Source: Planomonospora_B alba (GTDB lineage: Bacteria > Actinomycetota > Actinomycetes > Streptosporangiales > Streptosporangiaceae). Taken from it: a stretch of DNA of 64,000 nucleotides. Shown in pieces: positions 24,086 to 32,625 of this stretch. The position numbers were made by a program, and so were the translations under genes. The notes under the pieces were generated by a model that was given only the letters and a program-made list of their open reading frames with translations, was not told where the DNA came from and made no database searches. The stretch spans positions 171,395 through 235,394 of the forward strand of contig NZ_BAAAUT010000001.1 of the NCBI RefSeq assembly GCF_039534085.1, given 5' to 3'. Position 1 is the first letter of the stretch. Every line of letters begins with the position of its first letter.

Positions 24086-25348
24086 GTGAGCAAGAGGTTC
24101 GTTGGCACGGTCACGCTCGGCCTGGCCGCCGCGCTGGTGATGAGCGCCTGCGGTTCCACCGATTCCGCCTCGGGCGGCGACGGGGCGGACGGCGGCGCGG
24201 TGACGCTGAAGATGGTCGCCGCCGACTACGGCGACGGCCCCACCGCCGACAACAGCGGCGAGAAGTTCTGGAAGGGCGTCGTCGACGAGTTCCAGGCGGC
24301 CAACCCGGCCATCAAGATCGACGTCCAGGTCATCAACTGGAACGACATCGACAAGCAGGTCGCCACCATGGTGCAGAACGGGCAGGTGCCCGACATCCTG
24401 CAGACCGGCGACTACTCCGGCTTCGTCAAGGACGGGCTGCTCTACAAGACCGAGGAGGTCCTGTCGCCGCAGACCTCCGCCGACCTGCTGGAGAAGTTCG
24501 CCGAGTTCGGCAAGGTCGAGGGGGTCGGCTACGGCATCCCGTTCGTCTCCTCCGCCCGCGCCCTGTTCTACAACAAGGACCTGTTCGACAAGGCCGGCAT
24601 CGCCGAGGCGCCCAAGACCTGGGACGAGCTCAAGGCCGCGGCCGAGAAGCTGAAGGCCGCCGGGGTCTCCCAGCCGTTCGGCCTGCCGCTCGGCAACGAG
24701 GAGGCGCAGGCCGAGTCGTTCCTGTGGTTCATGGGCAACGGCGGCGGCTACAAGGACGCCTCCGGCAACTGGGCGATCGACTCCCCGGCCAACGTCGAGG
24801 CCTTCACCTACCTCAAGGGCCTGGCCGAGGCGGGGCTGACCACCCCCAACCCCGGCACCAAGAACCGCAAGGACGTCTGGGCCGACTTCGCCGCGGGCAA
24901 GGTCGGCATGGTCAACGGCGGCCCCATGTCGATCCCGATCTTCGAGAAGGGCGGCCTGACGAACTTCGGGGTCGCCCCCATCCCGGGCAAGAACGGGCCG
25001 CTCGACACCACGCTCGGCGTCCAGGACTGGATCATGGCGTTCAACAAGAACGGCCGCAAGGAGGAGATCAAGAAGTTCTTCGACTTCTTCTACGGCGGCA
25101 CCGCGGCCCAGAAGATCAGCGACACCTACAAGCTGCTGCCGGTGACCAAGTCCGGCATCGAGAAGCTGTCGTCGGACGAGAAGCTCAAGCCCTTCCTGGA
25201 CGCGCTGCCCAACGCGACGTTCTACCCCTTCCAGGACCCGAAGTGGTCCGAGGTGAACACGCAGATCAAGCAGACCATCGGCAACGCGATCGACGGCGAC
25301 CCGAAGGAGATCCTCGGGGCGATCCAGAAGACCGCCACGGCGAAGTAG
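24086..25348 (+). CDS. ABC sugar transporter, substrate-binding lipoprotein
   Basis: This 420-aa family-1 extracellular solute-binding protein has a lipobox LVMSAC at Cys22. A two-lobed binding fold is rich in Lys/Asp (NWNDIDKQVATMVQNGQVPDI, GIPFVSSARALFYNKDLFDKAG). It captures an oligo- or amino-sugar for the two permeases downstream. GTG 24086 (VSKRFVG) is chosen from the AAGGTGG site upstream; the frame to 23939 is leader. The three DasR-like operators suggest an N-acetylglucosamine or chitin-derived substrate, as for dasA/ngcE systems. That assignment rests on the operators, not on the protein. Confidence 0.93.
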   Translation: MSKRFVGTVTLGLAAALVMSACGSTDSASGGDGADGGAVTLKMVAADYGDGPTADNSGEKFWKGVVDEFQAANPAIKIDVQVINWNDIDKQVATMVQNGQVPDILQTGDYSGFVKDGLLYKTEEVLSPQTSADLLEKFAEFGKVEGVGYGIPFVSSARALFYNKDLFDKAGIAEAPKTWDELKAAAEKLKAAGVSQPFGLPLGNEEAQAESFLWFMGNGGGYKDASGNWAIDSPANVEAFTYLKGLAEAGLTTPNPGTKNRKDVWADFAAGKVGMVNGGPMSIPIFEKGGLTNFGVAPIPGKNGPLDTTLGVQDWIMAFNKNGRKEEIKKFFDFFYGGTAAQKISDTYKLLPVTKSGIEKLSSDEKLKPFLDALPNATFYPFQDPKWSEVNTQIKQTIGNAIDGDPKEILGAIQKTATAK

Positions 25349-25370
25349 CCCCGGACCGACCAGCCGGTGA

Positions 25371-25409
25371 CCGGATGCGGCGCGCGCGACCCGCGCGCGC
25401 CGCATCCGG
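25371..25409 (+). terminator. Perfect 18-bp intercistronic hairpin
   Basis: CCGGATGCGGCGCGCGCG pairs without mismatch with its complement across a 3-nt loop, 22 bp after the binding-protein stop and 22 bp before the first permease. It is probably a partial terminator or 3'-end protector that keeps binding-protein mRNA in excess of permease mRNA. Confidence 0.7.
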
Positions 25410-25431
25410 CACCCCCTCGAAAGCAGGACGT

Positions 25432-26337
25432 ATGCAGCAGACATTCGCCCGGGGCCGGGGAATGCGCGCGCTGGCCCCGCTGGCCTGGATCGGCCCGGCC
25501 GTGGTGCTGATCGGCGTCGTGGTCGTCTGGCCGGTCGTGGTGATGGTCCAGTCCTCGTTCCTGAAGATCAGCCGCTTCGGAGTGGTCCAGGGATCGAACG
25601 GGTTCGACAACTACACCAAGCTCTTCGCGGAGCCGGACTTCGGCGGGGTCATGGCCCGGAGCCTGCTGTGGGTGGTCGCGGTGGTGGCCATCACGGTGGT
25701 GCTCTCCCTGGGCCTGGCCCAGCTGTTCAACCAGCGCTTCCCCGGCCGGCGCATCGCCCGCTGGGCGCTGATCGCGCCGTGGGCGGCCTCGGTGCTGATG
25801 ACCGCGATCATCTTCAAGTGGATGCTCGACCCCGAGGTCGGCCTGATCAACATGATCCGCCACCGCCTCGGGCTGCTGGACGCGCTCGGCGGCGCCGACG
25901 CCGACCCGCTGGGCAGCGCGGGCAGCGCGATGCCCTGGCTGATCTTCGTCGCCGTCTTCGTCTCGCTCCCGTTCACCACCTACGCGCTGCTGGCCGGGCT
26001 GTCGGCGATCCCCTCCGACGTCTACGAGGCGGCCAAGATGGACGGCGCCTCCAGGCTCCGCACCTACTGGTCGATCACGCTGCCGCTGCTGCGGCCCGCC
26101 CTGGTCGTGGCGACGCTCATCAACGTGATGAACGTCTTCAACAGCTTCCCGATCATCTGGGCCATGACCCACGGCCAGCCCGGTTACTCCACGGCCACCT
26201 CGACCATCTTCATGTACATCCTCAAGGGCTCCGACATCGGCGAGTCGGCGGCCATGTCCGTCGTCAACTTCGGAATGGTGATCGTCCTGACGGTCGTCTT
26301 CCTCAAGGTCAGCAAGTGGAGGACGGAGGTCTCATGA
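25432..26337 (+). CDS. ABC sugar transporter permease 1 (MalF-type)
   Basis: The 301-aa inner-membrane protein has six predicted helices beginning LAWIGPAVVLIGVVVVWPVVV. Its EAA loop, YEAAKMDGASRLRTYWSITL, is the contact for the ATPase. It works with the downstream permease and binding protein. ATG 25432 has AGCAGGA upstream, and the end overlaps the next permease by 4 bp (ATGA). No ATP-binding gene is present; actinobacterial sugar importers commonly share one MsiK-type ATPase encoded elsewhere. Confidence 0.94.
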   Translation: MQQTFARGRGMRALAPLAWIGPAVVLIGVVVVWPVVVMVQSSFLKISRFGVVQGSNGFDNYTKLFAEPDFGGVMARSLLWVVAVVAITVVLSLGLAQLFNQRFPGRRIARWALIAPWAASVLMTAIIFKWMLDPEVGLINMIRHRLGLLDALGGADADPLGSAGSAMPWLIFVAVFVSLPFTTYALLAGLSAIPSDVYEAAKMDGASRLRTYWSITLPLLRPALVVATLINVMNVFNSFPIIWAMTHGQPGYSTATSTIFMYILKGSDIGESAAMSVVNFGMVIVLTVVFLKVSKWRTEVS

Positions 26338-27224
26338 CCGTCACCGAAAGCGCCTCCGCCGCGCCGGTGCGGCGCCCGGCGGCGGCGCCGGCCCCCGCGC
26401 CGGCGCGCCGGCTCCCGTCGCTCAGGACCGTGGTCGTCGCGGCGGGCGCCTACCTCGTCGCGTTCGTCTTCCTCTTCCCCTACCTGGTGATGATCCTCAC
26501 CGCGCTCCGCCCGCAGGAGGAGCTGCGCGAGGCGACGTTCCTGCCGTCGGCGTTCGCGTGGTCGAACTTCACGAACTTCTGGACCGGCGGGCTGGTCCAG
26601 AACCTGGGCGTCACCCTGCAGGTCGCCGCCGGGTCCACGGTCCTGGTGCTGCTGGTGGCGCTGCCCGCGGCGTACTACACCGCCCGGCACGACTTCCGGG
26701 GCCGGACGGCGTTCCTGATCCTGGTGCTGATCACCCAGATGTTCCAGCCCACCGCCATGCTGGTCGGCATCTACCGGGAGTTCTACCAGTTCGGGCTGGT
26801 CGACTCGGTCTGGGCGCTGATCCTCGTCAACGGCGGCTTCAACCTGGCGTTCGCGGTGTGGATCCTCAACGCCTACTTCTCCTCCATCCCGCGCGAACTG
26901 GAGGAGGCGGCGTTCATCGACGGCAACGGCCGGTTCGGCGCGCTGTTCCGGGTCACCCTGCCGCTGGCGATGCCCGGTGTGGTGACCGCGCTGATCTTCA
27001 CGTTCATCGCGGCGTGGAACGAGTTCGTCGTCGCCCTGACGCTCACCACGACCCCGGCCAACCAGCCGCTGACGGTGGCGCTGAACTCCTTCATCGGCCA
27101 GTACCAGGTGGACTGGCAGAACCTGTTCGCCGGCTCGGTGATCGCCACCATCCCGGTCATCATCCTGTTCGCGCTCATCGAGCGGAAGGTCGTCGGCGGC
27201 CTGACCGCGGGCTCGATCAAGTAG
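26334..27224 (+). CDS. ABC sugar transporter permease 2 (MalG-type)
   Basis: The 296-aa protein has an Ala/Pro-rich cytoplasmic N-terminus followed by six membrane helices (VVVAAGAYLVAFVFLFPYLV and others). Its EAA motif is LEEAAFIDGNGRFGALFRVTLP. It ends GGLTAGSIK, the usual C-terminus of this subfamily. Start ATG 26334 overlaps the stop of permease 1 and has GGAGG upstream. It closes a three-gene operon lacking its own ATPase. Confidence 0.94.
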   Translation: MTVTESASAAPVRRPAAAPAPAPARRLPSLRTVVVAAGAYLVAFVFLFPYLVMILTALRPQEELREATFLPSAFAWSNFTNFWTGGLVQNLGVTLQVAAGSTVLVLLVALPAAYYTARHDFRGRTAFLILVLITQMFQPTAMLVGIYREFYQFGLVDSVWALILVNGGFNLAFAVWILNAYFSSIPRELEEAAFIDGNGRFGALFRVTLPLAMPGVVTALIFTFIAAWNEFVVALTLTTTPANQPLTVALNSFIGQYQVDWQNLFAGSVIATIPVIILFALIERKVVGGLTAGSIK

Positions 27225-27232
27225 GCGGCGCA

Positions 27233-27370
27233 CCCCGCGGCGCGGCCGCGGGGAGGGCGGTCGCGGCGGCAACCGGCCCCGCGGCCGCCTCGGCGTCCCC
27301 TCCCCGTCGTCCCCCCGGCCTCCGTCCGCCGGGCCGCCCGTTCCCCGCCCGCCGGCCCGTCGGCGGGCGG
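27233..27370 (+). terminator. Two GC hairpins ending the ABC operon
   Basis: An 8-bp stem with a 5-nt loop (27233-27253) lies 8 bp after the permease stop. A second stem of 10 bp (27345-27370) follows. Neither has a U-tract. The rest of the 396-bp region holds purine-rich GGAGGA repeats at 27411-27430 and A/T-richer sequence near 27420-27490, which is a candidate promoter zone for the methyltransferase gene. Confidence 0.6.
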
Positions 27371-27620
27371 CGGGCGGGCCGTCCGGGGCCCTGGACCGCC
27401 CCCGGTGAACGGAGGAACATTCGGAGGAAAAACAGAGATACGTACCGCATAGTGCGACACGGATGATTCTGGACCGGTACATTCCGGATGTAATCCGGAC
27501 CGGAAAGGCGAGAGGACGGTGACCGGCTCTTTTCTCCGCCGTCCGGGATCCGGGACGGCACGGTGCCGCGCCGCCGCGGATCGGCCGGTCCGGGACGTCG
27601 GCGACCTGACGGAGGTGGGA

Positions 27621-29591
27621 GTGGCCACGGAGCACGGGGCGACGGTGACCGCGGGGGACATCGCGAGGCTCGCGGGGGTCGGCCGGGCCGCGGTGAGCAA
27701 CTGGCGCCGCCGGTTCAGCGACTTCCCCGGACCGGTCGGCGGCACCGCGTCCAGCCCGCTGTTCTCCCTGACCGAGGTCGAGTCCTGGCTGCGCGCCCAG
27801 GGCAAGCTGCAGACGCTGCCCGAGGACGAGCTGCTCTGGCAGAAGGTCCGCAACTCGGCCGACGACCTGCGGCTGCTGTCCCTCGTCAGCCGGCTGGCGG
27901 CGGCCGTCGCGCACCGCAGGCTCACCGAGCTGCTGCAGGCCGACGACTCCGAGGTCGCCGACGCGCTGCCCGACCTGGTGGCCGACCGCCGCGACGTCCC
28001 GCTGATCCGCGCCACCGCGGCCCTGGCGGAGAGCCGGGGCCCCGCGGAGACCGTCGAGTTCCTCTACACCCGCTACACCGAGGCCCACTCGCGCCGCGTG
28101 CAGGTCATCCCGCCCGAGGTCGCCAGGCTCATGGCGGCGCTCGTCGGGCCCCGCTCCGGCGAGGTGTTCGACCCGTCCTGCGGCCACGGCGGACTCCTGA
28201 TCGCCGCCGGGGACGGGGCCGGGACGGTGCGGGCGGTGGGCCAGGAGCGCGACGGCGACGCCGCCCGGCTGGCGAGCGCCCGGCTGGCGGTGCGCGGCAT
28301 CGCCGCCGACGTCCGGCGGGGCGACGCCCTGACCGGCGACGCCTTCCCGTGCCTGCAGGCCGACGCCGTGCTGTGCAGCCCGCCGTTCGGCGAACGCGGC
28401 TGGGGGTACGAGGAGCTGGCCGGCGACCCGCGCTGGCAGTACGGCCTGCCGCCGCGCGGCGAGTCCGAGCTGGCCTGGGTCCAGCACTGCCTGGCCCACG
28501 CCAGGCCGGGCGGGCAGGTGGCCGTCCTCATGCCGCCGGCCGCGGCGAGCCGCAGGTCCGGCCGGCGGATCCGCTCCCAGCTCATCCGGACGGGGGCGCT
28601 GCGCGCGGTGGTGGCCCTGCCGCCCGGCTCCGCCCCCCAGTCGGCGATGCCGCCCCACCTGTGGCTGCTGCGCCGGCCGGACCTCGGCGACCGGATCCCC
28701 TCCCATGTGCTGATGGTCGACGCCACCGAGTCGCGGGAGGCGGTGGTGCCGGCCTGGCGCGCCTTCATGGAGGACCCGCAGCGGGAGACGGCGGGCGGCG
28801 GGCGCGCCGTTCCCGTCATCGACCTGCTCGACGACGACGTGGACCTCACCCCGGGCCGCTACCTGCTCCGGCGGGCCGCCGGCCCAGGGGTCGCCGGCCG
28901 GACCGCCGACGAGCTGCTCGCGGCGGTCGCCGAGCTGACCCGCCTGATCCCCTCGGTCGCCGACTCCCCGCGCGAGCACTCCTTCCCCGCGGTCCCGCTG
29001 GGCGAGCTGGCCAGGACGGGGGCGCTGCGCATCGTGCCGACCCCGGCGCGGGCGGAGCGGGGGGAGGGGGACCTGGCCCTGCTGACCGCCGAGGACGTGG
29101 TCCTGGGACGGGCCCCGACGGGCACCGCCGCCGGCGGTCCGGACCTGGTGGTCGCCCGGCCCGGGGACGTCGTCGTCCCGGTCGCGGGCCGGACTCCGGC
29201 CGCCGTGGTGGTCGAGGCGGAGACCGCGCTCGGTCCTCAGCTGCTCCTCATCCGGCCCGACCCGGAGTCCTTCGACCCCCACTTCGTCGCGGGTTTCCTG
29301 CGGGCCTCGGCGAGGAGGGCCCCCGGTGCCGCCTCGGGAGTCTCCCGGGTGGACGCGCGCCGCACGCTCCTGCCCCGGCTGCCCCTCGCCGAGCAGCGGC
29401 GCTACGGCCGCCTCTTCCGCGAGCTGGAGCTGTTCGCCGGGGCGCTCCGCCGGGCCGGGGAGGCGGGCGAGCTGCTCCACGGGCTCGTCCTCGACGGGTT
29501 GGTGAGCGGTGACCTGCGGCCCGGGCCGGGGCGCGGCGCACCCGGGCCCGGGGCTCAGGAGTCCCCGGCCGGGCCGGCGGGGGCGGTGTAG
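27621..29591 (+). CDS. HTH - N6-adenine DNA methyltransferase - specificity-like protein (copy 2)
   Basis: A 656-aa paralogue of the protein at 21248-23107 with the same layout: HTH VTAGDIARLAGVGRAAVSNW, MTase motif I FDPSCGHGG and motif IV SPPF (a standard variant). The shared stretch GERGWGYEELAGDPRWQYGL follows, then a C-terminal HsdS-like half with VARPGDVVVPVAG and GPQLLLIRPDPESFDPHFVAG. GTG 27621 is chosen because GGAGG lies 5 nt upstream and it aligns with the paralogue's start; a frame from 27519 also exists. The last 37 bp overlap the convergent HAD/ATPase gene. Motif IV is intact here but altered in copy 1. Confidence 0.86.
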   Translation: MATEHGATVTAGDIARLAGVGRAAVSNWRRRFSDFPGPVGGTASSPLFSLTEVESWLRAQGKLQTLPEDELLWQKVRNSADDLRLLSLVSRLAAAVAHRRLTELLQADDSEVADALPDLVADRRDVPLIRATAALAESRGPAETVEFLYTRYTEAHSRRVQVIPPEVARLMAALVGPRSGEVFDPSCGHGGLLIAAGDGAGTVRAVGQERDGDAARLASARLAVRGIAADVRRGDALTGDAFPCLQADAVLCSPPFGERGWGYEELAGDPRWQYGLPPRGESELAWVQHCLAHARPGGQVAVLMPPAAASRRSGRRIRSQLIRTGALRAVVALPPGSAPQSAMPPHLWLLRRPDLGDRIPSHVLMVDATESREAVVPAWRAFMEDPQRETAGGGRAVPVIDLLDDDVDLTPGRYLLRRAAGPGVAGRTADELLAAVAELTRLIPSVADSPREHSFPAVPLGELARTGALRIVPTPARAERGEGDLALLTAEDVVLGRAPTGTAAGGPDLVVARPGDVVVPVAGRTPAAVVVEAETALGPQLLLIRPDPESFDPHFVAGFLRASARRAPGAASGVSRVDARRTLLPRLPLAEQRRYGRLFRELELFAGALRRAGEAGELLHGLVLDGLVSGDLRPGPGRGAPGPGAQESPAGPAGAV

Positions 29592-31273
29592 CGCTCCTCG
29601 ATCAGCTCGCGCACCCGGCGCCGGGCGTCGTCGACGGAGTCCCCGGGGTCCCGCTCGATCCGCGCCACCTCCGCCGCCAGCTCCTCGTCCTTGACCTGCT
29701 CGGCCAGCCACGTGGAGTAGTCGCCCCGGCGGAGGTGGTGCAGCCAGGTCTCCTCGTCGACGCCGTCGGCCATGCGGCAGAACATGACGAGGTTCTCGGC
29801 CCGCAGGTTCAGCGCCCCGTGCGGGCCCCGGAAGTAGAAGCTCTTGGCCTCCCCGACGTCGCCGGCGGCGTACTTGCGGCGGTGCCGCTGGCGCTCCTCG
29901 GCGGGCGGGGTCAGCTCCAGGCGGACGGGCTCGCCGCCGTGCCGCCACAGCAGCAGCTCCCCGGTCGGCAGGTCGGGGTACTCCTCGCCCGGCAGGGCCT
30001 GCCCGGTGACGCGGGCGAAGGAGCCCAGGGCCTCACCGGGGTCCTCGCCCACCACGGCGAGCGCGTTCAGGGTCTGCAGGACCGGTTCGCTGACCGCCGT
30101 GGGGTGGACGGTGACCATCAGCAGCGCCCCCATGTCCCGCAGCAGGTCCACCGAGTCCAGCCCGAACCCCTGGGGCATCATGTGGTGGGCCTCGTCGACC
30201 ACCAGCCAGTGCGGGTGGCCGTGCCGGGAGCGGACCGCCGCCAGGCGGGGCAGGAACGACTCGAAGAAGCCCGGCCGGTCGTCGAGGGAGACGCCCAGCA
30301 GGTTGACGACCACGCTCTGCCGGACGTCCTTGAGCACCTGGAGGATCTCCTCCTCGGTGGGCGCGCGCCGGGCGTCGCCGAGCACGATCGCGTCCTTGAT
30401 CCCGTCGGTGTAGTCGCCCTCCGGGTCGATCAGGCAGTACTGGTAGCCCGCCTCGGCGACCCGCTCCAGCAGCGCCCCGGTGACGGTGGACTTGCCGCTG
30501 TGCGAGGGACCGGTGACCAGCAGGCGCAGGCCGTACGGGGGGAGGCGGACCTCGCCGCCGGCGCCGGTGCCCAGGAGCACGTGGTGCCGCTGCGGGTCCG
30601 TCCCGGCCAGGTCGTCCTCGATGATCCGGTCGATCAGCTCGGTCACGCCGCCGCCGCGGTCCTGCCCGGTCACCAGGTCGCAGTGCTCCTTGACCGCCGG
30701 GAGCGCGTTGGCCACCGCCACCGCGCACTCGCAGGACACCAGGAAGGCGTGGTCGTTCTCGGCGTCGCCCACGCCGACCGTGCTGCGCGCCGAGACCCCG
30801 AGCTCCGCGAGCGCGGCGGCCAGCCCGCTGGCCTTGTTGACCCCCGACGGCAGGACCATGACCGCGCCCTTGTTGAAGACGACCTGCATCTCCAGGCCGA
30901 GGTCGCGGATGGCGTGCAGGACGGTGTCGTCGTGGGGCTCCCGGGTGGCCACGATCACCGAGCCGACGCTGAGCGGGTCCACGCCCCGCTCGCGCAGGCG
31001 TTCGACGAACCGCTCGGGCGGCGCCTCCGCCAGCGGGACGCTCGTCCGGTCGGCGGGGCGGTACAGCACCGCCCCGTTCTCGGCGACGACCCGGTCGAAC
31101 AGGTCGAGCCGGTCGAAGACCCGGTGGAGGTCGTCCAGTTCCCGTCCGGTGACGAGGATCAGCCGCCGCCCGGAGCGCGTCAGGCGCTCGAGCGCGTCCA
31201 CGGTCTCGTCGCTGACGCGGCCCTCCGAGGCGAGGGTCTCGTCGTAGTCGGTGGCCAGTGCGTGATAGCGCAT
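29555..31273 (-). CDS. HAD-IIB phosphatase fused to a HerA-like P-loop ATPase
   Basis: The 572-aa protein has two parts. Residues 1-225 are a Cof-type HAD hydrolase: DYDETLAS nucleophile loop, LVTGRE, a Lys in GVNKASGL and GVGDAENDHAFL. Residues ~250-450 are a HerA/DUF87-type ATPase with Walker A GPSHSGKST and Walker B HWLVVDEAHHM. The C-terminal region (GEAKSFYFRGPHGALNLRAE) is helical and charged. A sugar-phosphatase-like domain joined to a translocase-like ATPase is unusual, and neither substrate nor partner is known. It is convergent with, and overlaps, the methyltransferase gene. ATG 31273 is supported by the complete HAD N-terminus. Confidence 0.85.
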   Translation of the reverse strand: MRYHALATDYDETLASEGRVSDETVDALERLTRSGRRLILVTGRELDDLHRVFDRLDLFDRVVAENGAVLYRPADRTSVPLAEAPPERFVERLRERGVDPLSVGSVIVATREPHDDTVLHAIRDLGLEMQVVFNKGAVMVLPSGVNKASGLAAALAELGVSARSTVGVGDAENDHAFLVSCECAVAVANALPAVKEHCDLVTGQDRGGGVTELIDRIIEDDLAGTDPQRHHVLLGTGAGGEVRLPPYGLRLLVTGPSHSGKSTVTGALLERVAEAGYQYCLIDPEGDYTDGIKDAIVLGDARRAPTEEEILQVLKDVRQSVVVNLLGVSLDDRPGFFESFLPRLAAVRSRHGHPHWLVVDEAHHMMPQGFGLDSVDLLRDMGALLMVTVHPTAVSEPVLQTLNALAVVGEDPGEALGSFARVTGQALPGEEYPDLPTGELLLWRHGGEPVRLELTPPAEERQRHRRKYAAGDVGEAKSFYFRGPHGALNLRAENLVMFCRMADGVDEETWLHHLRRGDYSTWLAEQVKDEELAAEVARIERDPGDSVDDARRRVRELIEERYTAPAGPAGDS

Positions 31274-31423
31274 GTCGGATCGCCTACCCCGGCCGGGCGC
31301 GGGGGTACCGCCTGGAGCAGGTGAATTCCTGCACGGGAAGGCTTGAACGCCGCCGGGCGGGCCGGAGCGGGCGCCGCACGGGCCGAGGGGGGACCGGGCA
31401 GGGCCGGGCGGGATCGGGCGGGG

Positions 31424-32425
31424 TCAGGCGGGCACCGCGGCCCGGCGGTTCGGGACCCGCTCCAGCCAGGTCAGGCAGCGCCACAGCCACTCCACCGGGC
31501 CGTACCGGTATCTGGCCAGCCACCAGCGGCTGAAGACGACCTGCGCGGCCAGCACGGCCACCGCCAGCGCCGGCACCGACAGCCGGGTCGGGTCGGCGAC
31601 CAGCAGCGGCAGCGTGCCCAGGATGGCCGCCGTGCTGAGCAGGTAGTTCGTCAGCGCCATCCGGCCGAGCGGGGTCAGGACCCGCATCAGCGCCTCGCGC
31701 AGGCGGGTGCGCAGGAGCAGCAGCAGCCCGGTGCCGTAGGCCGCCGAGCAGGCCAGCCCGCTCGCGGTGTACGCGCCCCGGAAGAACAGGGCGCTCCCGG
31801 TCGAGGAGGCGATCCACAGGTAGACGAGCACTCCCGCCAGCACCGTGCTGACCAGGAAGGCGGGTGCCAGCAGCCGCTCGGAGAGCGGGAACTCCATCGC
31901 GGCCATCCCCAGCAGGAACAGCCCGCTGACCAGGGCCCCGCCGCCGCCGTGGCCGACCCCCCAGACGGTCGCGCCGACCCCGGCCGCCAGCACCAGCAGG
32001 TCCGGCAGGAACGACGCGGGCAGCAGCACCATCGCGCCGAACCCCGCGTACGGCAGGAGCACCTCGTCGGGGTTCACCACCCGGTGCGCGGCGCCGAAGC
32101 AGGCCAGCACCGCCAGCCTGCGCAGCAGCACCAGGCGGGGGTGCTCGGCCCGGTTCTCGGCGGAGCGGAGGAACAGCACGAGGCTCATGCCGAACAGGAG
32201 CGAGAAGATCGGGAAGAACTTGGCCTGGAACAGGCTGTCGATGGTCCAGTCGACGGTGTTGCGCGCCGGATGCGCCAGGCGGTCGCACGTGTGCTGCCAG
32301 GTGTTGACCACCATGATCCCGCACAGCGCGAAGCCGCGGAGCGCGTCCAGCTCGTGAAGCCTGCGGGGTGCCGAGATGCGCCGTCCCTCGGCCCTGCGCA
32401 GGAGGATGTCACGGAATGCAGTCAC
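31424..32425 (-). CDS. DUF418-family integral membrane protein
   Basis: The 333-aa polytopic protein begins RRLHELDALRGFALCGIMVVN, the acyltransferase-3-like/DUF418 opening. About nine hydrophobic helices follow, and the DUF418 C-terminal signature is GRMALTNYLLSTA, then YGPVEWLWRCLTW. Its function is unknown; a transporter or acyltransferase-like role is discussed for the family. GTG 32425 lies about 10 bp after a TATACG hexamer, so a leaderless or very short-leader transcript is possible. Confidence 0.9.
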   Translation of the reverse strand: MTAFRDILLRRAEGRRISAPRRLHELDALRGFALCGIMVVNTWQHTCDRLAHPARNTVDWTIDSLFQAKFFPIFSLLFGMSLVLFLRSAENRAEHPRLVLLRRLAVLACFGAAHRVVNPDEVLLPYAGFGAMVLLPASFLPDLLVLAAGVGATVWGVGHGGGGALVSGLFLLGMAAMEFPLSERLLAPAFLVSTVLAGVLVYLWIASSTGSALFFRGAYTASGLACSAAYGTGLLLLLRTRLREALMRVLTPLGRMALTNYLLSTAAILGTLPLLVADPTRLSVPALAVAVLAAQVVFSRWWLARYRYGPVEWLWRCLTWLERVPNRRAAVPA

Positions 32426-32625
32426 GCGGTCACCGTATAGCCGATGCCCGCCGCGACCGCCGCAAGCACGCCGGTCCTTGCCGGAGTCTCTGCCCGCCGG
32501 ACGCGCCGCGGCGGGTCTCCGCCCGCGCGGGCGGCCCGCCGGGGCCCGGGCCCCGCCCGGAGGCGGTCCGGGGGAGGGCGCGGCGGGGACGCCGTCGCCC
32601 TCCCCCGGGTGGAGGTCCGGGGCGG

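Noticed and set aside
27463..27522. 19-codon leader peptide before the methyltransferase
   Set aside because: It has no ribosome-binding site, and the paralogue lacks a counterpart.
27217..27561. 114-codon minus-strand ORF over the end of the ABC operon
   Set aside because: It overlaps terminator hairpins, and its composition is that of an antisense GC-rich frame.
26184..29948. Minus-strand open frame of 1254 codons across the permease and methyltransferase genes
   Set aside because: It is a shadow of the real plus-strand genes, is rich in His/Gly/Arg/Gln, and shows no domain.
21248..31273. DISARM, BREX or Pgl defence island
   Set aside because: No nuclease, PglZ, helicase or DUF1998 protein is present; only the methyltransferases and a HerA-like ATPase are seen.
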